A stretch of DNA of 38,611 bases, from NCBI RefSeq assembly GCF_001905095.1, contig NZ_LWLS01000113.1:1-38611 (forward strand). The letters are read 5' to 3'. A model generated the notes under the pieces. It searched no databases, was not told where the DNA came from, and saw only the letters and a program-made list of their open reading frames with translations. Below, one piece after another: positions 16,564-23,845 of the stretch. The stretch is from Micromonospora sp. CB01531 (GTDB lineage: Bacteria; Actinomycetota; Actinomycetes; Mycobacteriales; Micromonosporaceae). Made by a program: the position numbers and the translations under genes. Each line of letters starts with the position of its first letter. The stretch's first letter is position 1.

Positions 16564-16569
16564 CCGCCG

Positions 16570-16881
16570 ATGGCATCGAACGGAAACGCCGTGCTGCAGG
16601 CGATGATCGAGGAAGCCACCGTCGACGCGTACGGCGACGACGAGCAGCTCACCGGCCTGTTCACCATGATCGAGGAGCATCTGGCGGTGCCGTTCACCAC
16701 CACCGTCCTCGGCGTCGAGGTCACCGTGCGCAAGATCGACCTGACCGCGGACACCATCGTCGCGGTCTGCACCCGTGGCCGCCACCGGCAGAGGATCGAC
16801 CTTCTCGACCTGCCGCTACCCACCCCCGCGCCGGACGGAACCGCGTGGATCGACGCCTACCGGCACTGGGCCGGAAGGTAG
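16570..16881 (+). CDS. Conserved-looking small protein, 103 aa, unknown function
   Basis: A 103-residue acidic protein (EEATVDAYGDDEQLTGLFTM, then LAVPFTTTVLGVEVTVRKID and CTRGRHRQRIDLLDLPLP). The first part is helical and the second looks like an SH3-like beta-barrel. I see no catalytic motif. Similar proteins are sometimes labelled calcium-binding, but I find no EF-hand here and do not adopt the name. No Shine-Dalgarno is present, in line with a leaderless start. It is followed 6 bases later by the 383-residue gene and diverges from the primase-helicase. That conserved-looking arrangement suggests a joint role. Confidence 0.72.
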   Translation: MASNGNAVLQAMIEEATVDAYGDDEQLTGLFTMIEEHLAVPFTTTVLGVEVTVRKIDLTADTIVAVCTRGRHRQRIDLLDLPLPTPAPDGTAWIDAYRHWAGR

Positions 16882-16887
16882 ACCACG

Positions 16888-18039
16888 GTGAGCGAGTACC
16901 AGTACTACGAGTTCACCGCCGTCGACCGGCCCCTCACCTCCCGAGACCAGGCCGAGCTGCGGTCGCTGTCGACCCGGGCCGACATCACCGCCACCAGCTT
17001 CGTGAACACCTACGAGTGGGGCAACTTCAAGGGCGACCCGCGCAAGCTGATGGAACGATACTTCGACGCGCACCTGTACCTGGCGAACTGGGGAACCCGC
17101 CAGCTCATGCTGCGGCTACCGAAACACGTGCTCGACCCCGCCACGGTGGCCCAGTACTGCCAGGGTGACAGCGCATCCGCTTGGACCGCCGGCAAGCACG
17201 TCATCATCGACCTCCACGACGAGGACGAGGACGGCACCGACGAGTGGGATCTGGACGGCCACGGCCTGCTCACCTCCATCATCCCGGTCCGGGGCGGCCT
17301 CGCCGCCGGCGACCTACGCCTGCTGTACCTGGCCTGGCTCCGCTGCATACAGTCCGAGGACATCGCCGACGACGAGCCCGAACCACCCGTGCCAGCCGGA
17401 CTGGGCACCCTCGACGCGCCCCTCACCGCCGTCGCCGACTTCCTGCGCATCGACCCCGACCTGATTGCGGCTGCGGCGGCCGGGTCGTCGCCGGCCACCC
17501 CCGGTGAACCGACCGCCGCGCGACTACGGACCTGGGTCGTCGGGCTGCCCGCCCCAGACAAGGACGCCATCCTGACCGACCTGATCACCCGAGGCGACAG
17601 CCACCTGCGCAGCCAATTGCTACGCCGCTACCGCGCCGCGCGCCCCACCGACGCGTCCACCCCGGCAGCCGCCCGTACCGCCGGAGAACTACTCGCCACC
17701 GCCGCAGACCTGCGCGCCGAACGGGAACGACGGGACGCCGAGCAGCGCGACCGCGACCGGATTCGCCGCGAACGGTCCGCCGCGGCAGCCCGGCAACGAC
17801 ACCTCGACACCCTCGCAGTCGACCAACCCGCCGCATGGCAACGGGTCGATGAACTCATCGCCACGAAGAAACCCCGCGAGTACGACACCGCCGTTCAACT
17901 CCTCGTCGACCTGCACGACCTCGGCGAACGCGACGGAGACAGCTCATCGTTCCGAGACCGGCTGGCCGAGCTACGGGCGGTGCACGCCCGCAAGCCCGGC
18001 CTGCTCGAACGCCTCAACCTCGCAGGCCTCGACACCTGA
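16888..18039 (+). CDS. Hypothetical protein, 383 aa, partner of the 103-aa gene
   Basis: The start is GTG at 16888, with GGAAGG overlapping the end of the upstream gene. The N-terminal 160 residues form a compact domain with aromatic-rich, well-conserved-looking sequence (SEYQYYEFTAVDRPLTSRDQ, ATSFVNTYEWGNFKGDPRKL and YLANWGTRQLMLRLP). A Glu/Asp-rich stretch follows (DLHDEDEDGTDEWDLDG). Residues about 255-320 form a long Arg/Glu/Ala coiled coil (LRAERERRDAEQRDRDRIRR). The last 70 residues look like a short helical repeat domain (VDELIATKKPREYDTAVQLL). No enzyme motif is seen. It probably binds a partner protein through the coiled coil. The family is unknown to me beyond recurring hypothetical proteins. 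Confidence 0.78.
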   Translation: MSEYQYYEFTAVDRPLTSRDQAELRSLSTRADITATSFVNTYEWGNFKGDPRKLMERYFDAHLYLANWGTRQLMLRLPKHVLDPATVAQYCQGDSASAWTAGKHVIIDLHDEDEDGTDEWDLDGHGLLTSIIPVRGGLAAGDLRLLYLAWLRCIQSEDIADDEPEPPVPAGLGTLDAPLTAVADFLRIDPDLIAAAAAGSSPATPGEPTAARLRTWVVGLPAPDKDAILTDLITRGDSHLRSQLLRRYRAARPTDASTPAAARTAGELLATAADLRAERERRDAEQRDRDRIRRERSAAAARQRHLDTLAVDQPAAWQRVDELIATKKPREYDTAVQLLVDLHDLGERDGDSSSFRDRLAELRAVHARKPGLLERLNLAGLDT

Positions 18040-18393
18040 CGCTTGGTTCGCCGCCCGGTGCCGTCACCGAGGCGCGCAAGATCGTGGACCGCTCGGCGTT
18101 CCGGCGCGACGCCCCTGACAGCGGCGGCTTGGGCTCCGGGTGTCCGTCGGGACCCGCAACCGGACATCGAGCCGCGTCGTTTGCCGGTTGGGCCCGGAGG
18201 GTCGGGTGACTGTCTGGGTGTGTGCTGCCGATGTCATGGCCAGCTTGGAGTAGGACGCCCCGGCCCTCGCTGATGACCGCTGTATCAGCACTGGATGGAG
18301 ACTTGCGACCGATCGCCCTTTCCGAAGGTGCGGCTACTGAACCGCGGCGGGTCCACGCCCCTTGACCAGAACGAGCGAAAAGGGTGATGCCCG
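18040..18393. other. Non-coding left end of the IS110 element (possible bridge-RNA region)
   Basis: No protein-coding gene is seen in these 354 bases. IS110-group elements carry a structured guide (bridge) RNA upstream of the transposase, so the last 150-200 bases here are the natural place for it. AGCGAAAAGGG just before 18394 is the transposase ribosome-binding region. The outer element boundary cannot be fixed without a second copy. Confidence 0.4.
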
Positions 18394-19599
18394 ATGGGCA
18401 GCCTGTGGGCCGGCGTCGACGTCGGCAAGACCCACCACCACGTGTGCGTCGTCGACGACGACGGCACCGTAGTCCTGTCCGAGAAGATCCCCAACGACCA
18501 GCACGCCATCTCCGCCATCGCCGGACGGCTCGGCAAACGCCGTAAGCCGATCCGCTGGGCCGTCGACCTCCGAGGCGGACCCGCCTCACTGCTGTTGGCG
18601 GTCCTGTTCGACTGCGGTGCAGACGTACGCTACGTCAGCGGCACGGTCACCTCCCGGATGGCGGAGGCATTCAACGGTGAACGCAAGACCGACGCCCACG
18701 ACGCCTACGTCATCGCCCAGACCCTGCGCATGCGCGACGACCTATCCCACTCTCACCCTCGCGGACGGGGTGCAGCAGCAGTTGAAGCTGCTCGTCTCCC
18801 GCCGCCTCGACCTGGTCGCCGACCGGGTGCGCATCACCGCCCGCATCCAGGACCTGCTGACCATGATCAGCCCCGCTCTGGAGAAGACGCTGAACCTGCG
18901 CAGCAAGGGCTCGCTGCGGCTCCTCGCGCAGTGGCAGACCCCCGCCGGGCTGCGCCGAGCTGGCGAAGCACGCATCCTGGCCTACCTGCGCCAGCACGGC
19001 GTGCGGGCGGCCAAGGCGCTCACCGCCAAGGCCCTCGCCGCCGCGCGGACGCAGACCGTCGCCGTCGCGGGGGAGGCCACTGCGGCGGGGATCGTGGCGG
19101 AGATGGCGACCGACCTGGAAGCGGTCAACGGCCGCATCGTCGCCATCGAGGAGACCATCGCCGGCATCGTCGCCGGGCACGAGTTGGGAGAGATTGTCAC
19201 CAGCCTGCCCGGCATCGGCACCACCCTCGCCGCCGAGTTCCTCGCCCACGCCGGCACCCTTACCACCTACCCGAGCGCTGCGGCGCTCGCCGCGCACGCC
19301 GGCTCGCGCCGATCTCCCGCGACTCCGGCCGCCGTCAGGGTCACCAGGTTCGGCCCCACCGCTACCACCGGGGCCTACGCCGGGTGTTCAGCATGTCCAG
19401 TTTCACCGCGCTGACCCACTGTCCACGGTCACGCGCCTACTACGACAAGAAAAGCGCTGAGGGTAAGATCCACCGCCAAGCCACCGCCGCCCTGTCCAAA
19501 CAACGCCTCAACGTCCTCTGGGCGTGTATCCGCGACAAGACCCCCTACCAGCCCAAACCACCAAGATCGGCAAAGGTGGCGGCATGCGAACTCGCGTAG
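18394..19599 (+). mobile_element. IS110-family transposase, frameshifted twice
   Basis: Joined across frames this encodes a full-length DEDD-type IS110 recombinase of about 400 residues. Frame one gives the RuvC-like N-terminus (LWAGVDVGKTHHHVCVVDDD, with the DVGK motif) through KTDAHDAYVIAQTLRMRDD. Near 18742 the protein moves to the +1 frame (TLTLADGVQQQLKLLVSRRL ... ITSLPGIGTTLAAEFLAHAG-like). Near 19300 a one-base loss returns it to the first frame (LAPISRDSGRRQGHQVRPHR ... KIHRQATAALSKQRLNVLWA). The C-terminal domain with the catalytic serine region (RRVFSMSSF) is visible. With two frameshifts the element should be inactive unless they are sequence errors. Confidence 0.85.
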
Positions 19600-19895
19600 A
19601 GACTCCGCTTGCGTGAGATCTGCGGCCTGACCGTTGCTCTGCCGATGCGATAGGTGATGCGCCGGTTCTATGTTCATGCCGAATTCGCGACGCCGATAGC
19701 TCGGACCAAGTGCTGCGGAAGTGCTTCGCATTGCTTCCGGGCGGCCTCTGACGTAATTACCCTTTGAAGATGAAACGTCCTCTCGGGTGCGCCGAGTGGA
19801 ACCGGTTCAACTCGACGCCACATCTTGACACGTCGGACAACATCGACTCTGGGACTCAGCCCACCCGGCCCGTCGGTTGCTCACCACGGCCGCCG
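19600..19895. other. Right flank of IS110, no gene
   Basis: No coding signal was found. It contains the presumed right end of the IS110 element and the 3' flank of the following reverse-strand gene. There are no clear inverted repeats, as usual for IS110. Confidence 0.4.
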
Positions 19896-20360
19896 CTATT
19901 TATCAACGACTGCCCAGGCGCCAGCAACCGAGTCGTATCGGAGCTTGACGGAGTCCCCGATGACCAGCGCGCGCAGCTGCTCGAACGCCTCCCCTGGGAG
20001 CCCGGCTCTGATTTCCGCGTCGATGCCGCGCGCCGCGTCTCGAATGATGATGGATCGCTGCTCGGTCCGGCCATCATGAAGCCGCGCGAAGACCCGTCCG
20101 AAGAGCGTCTGCAGCGCTGCACCCGTTGCTCCACCGAGGGACTCGCCCAAGGCCGAGAGGAACCCGTGTAGGGGGATGGCGACCAACACGATCAGGGCCA
20201 GGCTGCCGGCATCACTGCGGCTCTCCTGCGCCTTGACGACGCGGGTCGTGAATCGGTGTGCCCGCAGCATTTCCGCCACGGCCTCGGCGGTGTCGCCATC
20301 GTCGCTGCCGCCGAAGTGCACAACCGACACGGATTGTTCTGACATTCCCGGCTGCTCCAT
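19896..20360 (-). CDS. Putative CHAT-associated effector with one membrane segment
   Basis: A 154-residue protein whose ATG overlaps the stop of the CHAT protease gene (TAATG), so the two are translationally coupled. ATG at 20345 (MSEQSVSVVHFGGSDDGDTA) is an alternative start. An N-terminal alpha/beta segment is followed by one hydrophobic stretch (LALIVLVAIPLHGFLSALG, about residues 55-73) and Gly-rich turns, then a charged domain (RSIIIRDAARGIDAEIRAGL). I do not recognise a family. By analogy with other bacterial caspase-like modules, the neighbour may be a substrate or pore-forming effector released by cleavage; this is inference. Confidence 0.65.
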   Translation of the reverse strand: MEQPGMSEQSVSVVHFGGSDDGDTAEAVAEMLRAHRFTTRVVKAQESRSDAGSLALIVLVAIPLHGFLSALGESLGGATGAALQTLFGRVFARLHDGRTEQRSIIIRDAARGIDAEIRAGLPGEAFEQLRALVIGDSVKLRYDSVAGAWAVVDK

Positions 20361-21247
20361 TAGGTCTCGAGAAGGGGTGTGCTGTCGGAGCGCATGAAGA
20401 CAATCGGGGTGCCCCACTCCAGCGAGCCCAGGCCATCGCGACGAACCGCGAGCCGGGCCATCATCGCGGCCACGTCAACCGGCGCTGAGACCGAGAGGGC
20501 CTCGTAGAAGACCGTCGCGAATTTGCGGGCGACCGGATCCGACACGACGTCCCGCATCGAGAGCACCGCGCTCACCCCTCGGCGAACAAGCGCCTCCGCC
20601 GTGCTGGTGTAACCGTGCTTCCCGTCGTCCCTCGCGGACTCGCAGGTATTGAGCACGACCATGCGAAGCCCGTTCTGGTTAGCGAGGATCGCGCCGAGGT
20701 CCGAGGCGAACACGCGATCGGCTTGGCCCGCGCTGTCGGCGAATGCGACGTAACCTTCGCCCCGGGTCCCGTCGAACCCGCCGTGACCAACGAGGTGTAG
20801 GGCGTGGTATTGCCGCTTGTAGAGCTTGCGCTGCAGGTCCTGCCAGGTTTGGCCCTTGACCCAGCTCAGCCGGACCAGCCCGTCTCGAGCGAACTGGCTT
20901 AGCGCCTCCTCGATCGCATCCCGCTCCGCCTCCACCGCGAGCGGATCGAGATTATCAGGAGAGACAACCATGCCGAGGATGTACAGCGGCGGCTTCACCG
21001 CGGTGCTCCGCACCGGCACGGGCAGTTCAACGTAACGCACGATCGGGTGTTCCAGCGCGAGATGCGCCCCCGTCTCGTCGTCGAACATCAACTCCCAGGG
21101 CAGCGCCGCCAGTTCCGCCGTGCGGAGCCGCAGCACCAGCCGGAGCATTCCGTTGCCTGGGGCTTGTGTACCGCCATAGCGGATCGCGTGGTGGCAGGCC
21201 CGGTAGAGGCTCCTCGCCTCGCCGTGGAAAAGCGCTCCGAACAGCAT
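20360..21247 (-). CDS. CHAT-domain caspase-like protease, N-terminally truncated
   Basis: Residues about 1-285 form a CHAT (caspase HetF associated with TPRs) peptidase domain. The hallmark AELAALPWELMFDD is at about 44-57. The catalytic dyad is His155 (HLVGHGGFDG) and Cys202 (VVLNTCESA), and SAVLSMRDVVSDPVARKFAT follows. Both catalytic residues are present. ATG at 21247 is the first usable start, but it falls within a few bases of the junction with TnpB debris on the other strand. The usual N-terminal sensor region seems to have been cut away. An accidental open frame continues upstream to 22012 through unrelated DNA. The downstream gene is the presumed effector. Whether a stable protease is still made is uncertain. 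Confidence 0.75.
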   Translation of the reverse strand: MLFGALFHGEARSLYRACHHAIRYGGTQAPGNGMLRLVLRLRTAELAALPWELMFDDETGAHLALEHPIVRYVELPVPVRSTAVKPPLYILGMVVSPDNLDPLAVEAERDAIEEALSQFARDGLVRLSWVKGQTWQDLQRKLYKRQYHALHLVGHGGFDGTRGEGYVAFADSAGQADRVFASDLGAILANQNGLRMVVLNTCESARDDGKHGYTSTAEALVRRGVSAVLSMRDVVSDPVARKFATVFYEALSVSAPVDVAAMMARLAVRRDGLGSLEWGTPIVFMRSDSTPLLET

Positions 21248-21250
21248 GGC

Positions 21251-21640
21251 GCCCGGCACCTCGCCGCCGAGGCGGGTATCGCCGTGGTCACCGTCCCCGC
21301 CCGGAACACCTCCAAGCACTGCCCGCAGTGCCTGACCGTACTGCAGCATCGCAAGGCGCCAGACAAGCCGACCGTGGCGGGCTGGAAGTGGGCCATCTGC
21401 CCGCCCAGGCGACGCAGGGCACCCTCCCCCACCCGGCCCCACAGCCGGGCGGGCAAGCGTCCGGAGGGACACGCACCAACGGGTCGGACCCGGCTGCCCC
21501 GCGCAGCCCACCGACACCAGGGCGTGAACACGATCAGCACACCCACCACCGGCCACGAGGGGCCGCCCTGGGTGCGGGATTTCACCTGCACGCCCATGCC
21601 TCCCCACCACGGTGGGAAACGATCCCGGAAACTCAATCCG
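21251..21640 (+). pseudogene. IS200/IS605-type TnpB C-terminal remnant
   Basis: The forward strand encodes the zinc-ribbon end of a TnpB/OrfB protein: AAEAGIAVVTVPARNTSKHC, then PQCLTVLQHRKAPDKPTVAG and WKWAICP. The first Cys pair (CPQC) is intact. After the third Cys the frame is lost and an internal segment is deleted. Degraded basic-tail sequence (TGRTRLPRAAHRHQGVNT) follows. The RuvC-like nuclease core is absent. The fragment lies head-on against the CHAT gene and probably marks the insertion that cut that gene. Confidence 0.7.
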
Positions 21641-21664
21641 ACTCAGGACCACTAAGCTGACCAG

Positions 21665-22046
21665 AGACGCTCGCTCGAACTCGCCCACGACCACCGCGTC
21701 GAACCCGCGGCCCGGGTCCGCGAGAGCGGCCAGCAGTCGGGCGGCTTGCGGGCGACGTGGCCAGGGCACCTGCCGGGAGTGGCCCACGTCGAAGAACTCG
21801 GCCACGATCACGCCCCGGCCGTCGATCACGTCCTCGGCGAAGTCGCGCTGCCACCGCGCCGACGACAGCCGATCCTGAAATTCCCTGGTCGACATCCGGC
21901 CGTAGAACGCGAACCGGATGCCCAGCGGCTTCGGTGTCGTCGGGCGCCGCGTCCGCAGGCGGCCTCGCCGATTCGGCTGCCGTACACCAGCCGAGCAGGT
22001 CAGGGCCGTCAAGTTCCGCCGCGTACTGCATCAGGACCTCCCACAC
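21665..22046 (-). pseudogene. Large serine recombinase, N-terminal remnant
   Basis: The reverse strand first reads MWEVLMQYAAELDGPDLLGW and CTAAESARPPAD. After a frame change near 21955 it continues GIRFAFYGRMSTREFQDRLS with the catalytic-serine motif YGRMS, then VIDGRGVIVAEFFDVGHSRQ and FDAVVVGEFERA. This is the N-terminal resolvase-type catalytic domain of a large serine integrase. It stops abruptly at 21665 where the TnpB debris begins, so the DNA-binding two thirds are lost. It is a relic of a second class of integrase at this locus. Confidence 0.68.
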
Positions 22047-22277
22047 CGAGGCTTACAGGCAGCCCTCGATATGGATGGATAACGATGTGACCGTTCGCTG
22101 GACTCGGCCACTCACCACACCTGTTGGCGCAGAGGAAGGCGTCGAGGTTCGAGGCGATTGCTAGCCCTGACGCGGTGCCGGTGGCGGCCTTGTCGCGTGG
22201 TCAAGCTGGCCGTAGCCGGTGCGGCAGCTATCGTTCGGCATTCGCAGGGCCGGTGCGCCGACCTTCGATAGTGCCGC

Positions 22278-22649
22278 TCAGCGGGCCTTCTTCGTCGCTC
22301 GCTTGCGGGGCGGAGTCAACAGTTCGGCGATCGCCGCGATCGCGGACGGCACGAGGCGGTAGTACGCCCAGACGCCGCGCTTCTCGCGCTCGAGTAGGCC
22401 GGCCTCGGTGAGGATCCGGAGGTGATGGCTCACGGTCGGCTGGGAGAGACCGAGCGGTGCGGTGAGGTCACTTACGGACGCCTCGCCCTCGGGGGCGGAC
22501 TGGATCAGGCTGAGCAGTCGCAGCCGGGCGGGGTCGGCGAATGCTTTCAGCACTCCCGCGAGCCGCTCGGCATCGGCGCGCTTGATCGGCTCGCCAGTAA
22601 GCGGCGAGATGGCAGGCGTAGCTGTTTTCGCAGTTGGCACGTCTGCCAT
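22278..22649 (-). CDS. arsR: ArsR-family metalloregulatory repressor
   Basis: A 123-residue winged-helix dimeric repressor. The core runs from ERLAGVLKAFADPARLRLLS through the recognition helix LGLSQPTVSHHLRILTEAGL to the wing EREKRGVWAYYRLVPSAIA. ATG at 22649 begins MADVPTAKTATPAISPLTGE. No CxCxxC metal motif is seen in helix 3, so the ligand site must differ from that of E. coli ArsR. ATCGAT about 20 bases upstream of the start is a possible operator half-site. It lies directly downstream of the arsenate-reductase remnant on the same strand, which suggests a shared arsenic-resistance operon. It appears intact. Confidence 0.85.
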   Translation of the reverse strand: MADVPTAKTATPAISPLTGEPIKRADAERLAGVLKAFADPARLRLLSLIQSAPEGEASVSDLTAPLGLSQPTVSHHLRILTEAGLLEREKRGVWAYYRLVPSAIAAIAELLTPPRKRATKKAR

Positions 22650-23172
22650 CGTTGCACCAACACCATCGATACGTCGGTTGAACCAGTACCCGGTCACCGT
22701 CAGTTTGCGGGCAGGGAGCCGTTTGACCTGTCCCGGCCGTGTCAGCGGCCGGATGAGCGAGGGTCGGCCCGCCCAACGGGTCACCGGGCGGACGGGTAGC
22801 GCCGGCGGGTTGGTCAGGCGGCAGTGCGGTGAGGAGCCTTTCCACCCGGGTGCGGATCTCGTCGCGGATCGGGCGGACGGCTTCGACGCCCTTGCCGACG
22901 GGGTCTTCGAGCTTCCAGTCCTCGTAGCGCTTGCCGGGGAAGACGGGGCAGGCGTCGCCGCAGCCCATGGTGACGATGACGTCGGATGACTCGGCGGCCT
23001 CGTACTCGAGGAGCTTGGGAGTCTGGTCGGTGATGTCGATGCCGACCTCGCGCATGGCCTCGACGGCGGCGGGGTTGATCTGGTCGGCGGGGGCGGAGCC
23101 GGCGGAGCGGACCTCGACGCTGTCGCCGGCGTTGTGGATGCAGACGAACAGGACGCTGGGCTTGTCGCTCAT
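22468..23172 (-). pseudogene. arsC: Arsenate reductase ArsC (LMW-phosphatase type) with P-loop deletion
   Basis: The protein from ATG 23172 begins MSDKPSVLFVCIHNAGDSVE and continues as a thioredoxin-coupled arsenate reductase (EVRSAGSAPADQINPAAVEA, GCGDACPVFPGKRYEDWKL, VEAVRPIRDEIRTRVERLL). Intact members have about 13 more residues between NAG and DSVEV, starting with the Arg-Ser that completes the C-x5-R phosphate loop. Here that segment is cleanly missing in frame. Cys11 is present but the essential Arg is gone, so catalysis should be lost. Homology ends near 22825. The original stop is missing and the frame runs on to 22468 over the arsR gene, suggesting a second lesion near the 3' end. 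Confidence 0.78.
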
Positions 23173-23823
23173 GGGGTGCCTTCGTGCAGGACGAGTCGGG
23201 GGGCCGCTTGACCGGCGCGTCGTCGGGGTCGAGGGCGAGGTGGCGGTCTGGGTTGCTGTTGCGGTCGACGGTGCGGTAGCGGCCGGGGTCGTGGCGGCGG
23301 TTGACAAAGGCGAGCGCCAGGGGCACCACCCCGGAGACCATGTGGCTGACCCCGGCCCAGAAGCCCCCGGGCAGCCAGGTCCACGAGGGCAGCACCCACC
23401 ATCGCGGCTGCTTCGGCGACCACACCCGCGGCAGGCCCGCCAGCGTGTTGGCCAGGGTGATCACGAACAAGCAGACCGCTCTGGTCAGCGTCCGCACGCC
23501 ATGGGCCACCTTCACCAGCGCACGGCGCTTGAAGCTGTGCACGCGCTCGGCCGCCCAGGGGTGGTGCTTGGCCAGCGTCGCCATCTCCAGCGCGAGCAGG
23601 AGCAGGCCCGGCCCGGGAGGGGGAACAACAGTGCGCCGGCGACCAGCTGCACCCAGCCCAGCGCGGTGAACACGGTGCGCTGGCTGAACGGGCGACCCGG
23701 GCGGGCGGAGGACCGTGGGTCCGTCACCAGCGCGAGCTCGGCCGGCCGGCCGGGGGCGGCGGGCGGCGTGCGGAACGGCGGCCCACCGGGGATCTCCCGG
23801 TGGGCCGCCTGAATCTCCGTCAT
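23173..23823 (-). pseudogene. PGPGW-type transmembrane protein, frameshifted
   Basis: ATG at 23823 starts MTEIQAAHREIPGGPP and reaches a membrane segment with GWVQLVAGALLFPLPG. A one-base loss in a run of CCCGGG near 23610 shifts the frame. The continuation GPGLLLLALEMATLAKHHPW, RALVKVAHGVRTLTRAVCLF and WWVLPSWTWLPGGFWAGVSH follows in the next frame. The restored PLPGPGLLLL is the signature of the PGPGW family, small integral membrane proteins of unknown function. The 3' end runs into the ArsC start (CCCCATGA), suggesting coupling. Apart from the slip the protein looks complete. Confidence 0.65.
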
Positions 23824-23845
23824 GGGATCCGTGTGGGACGCCAGG

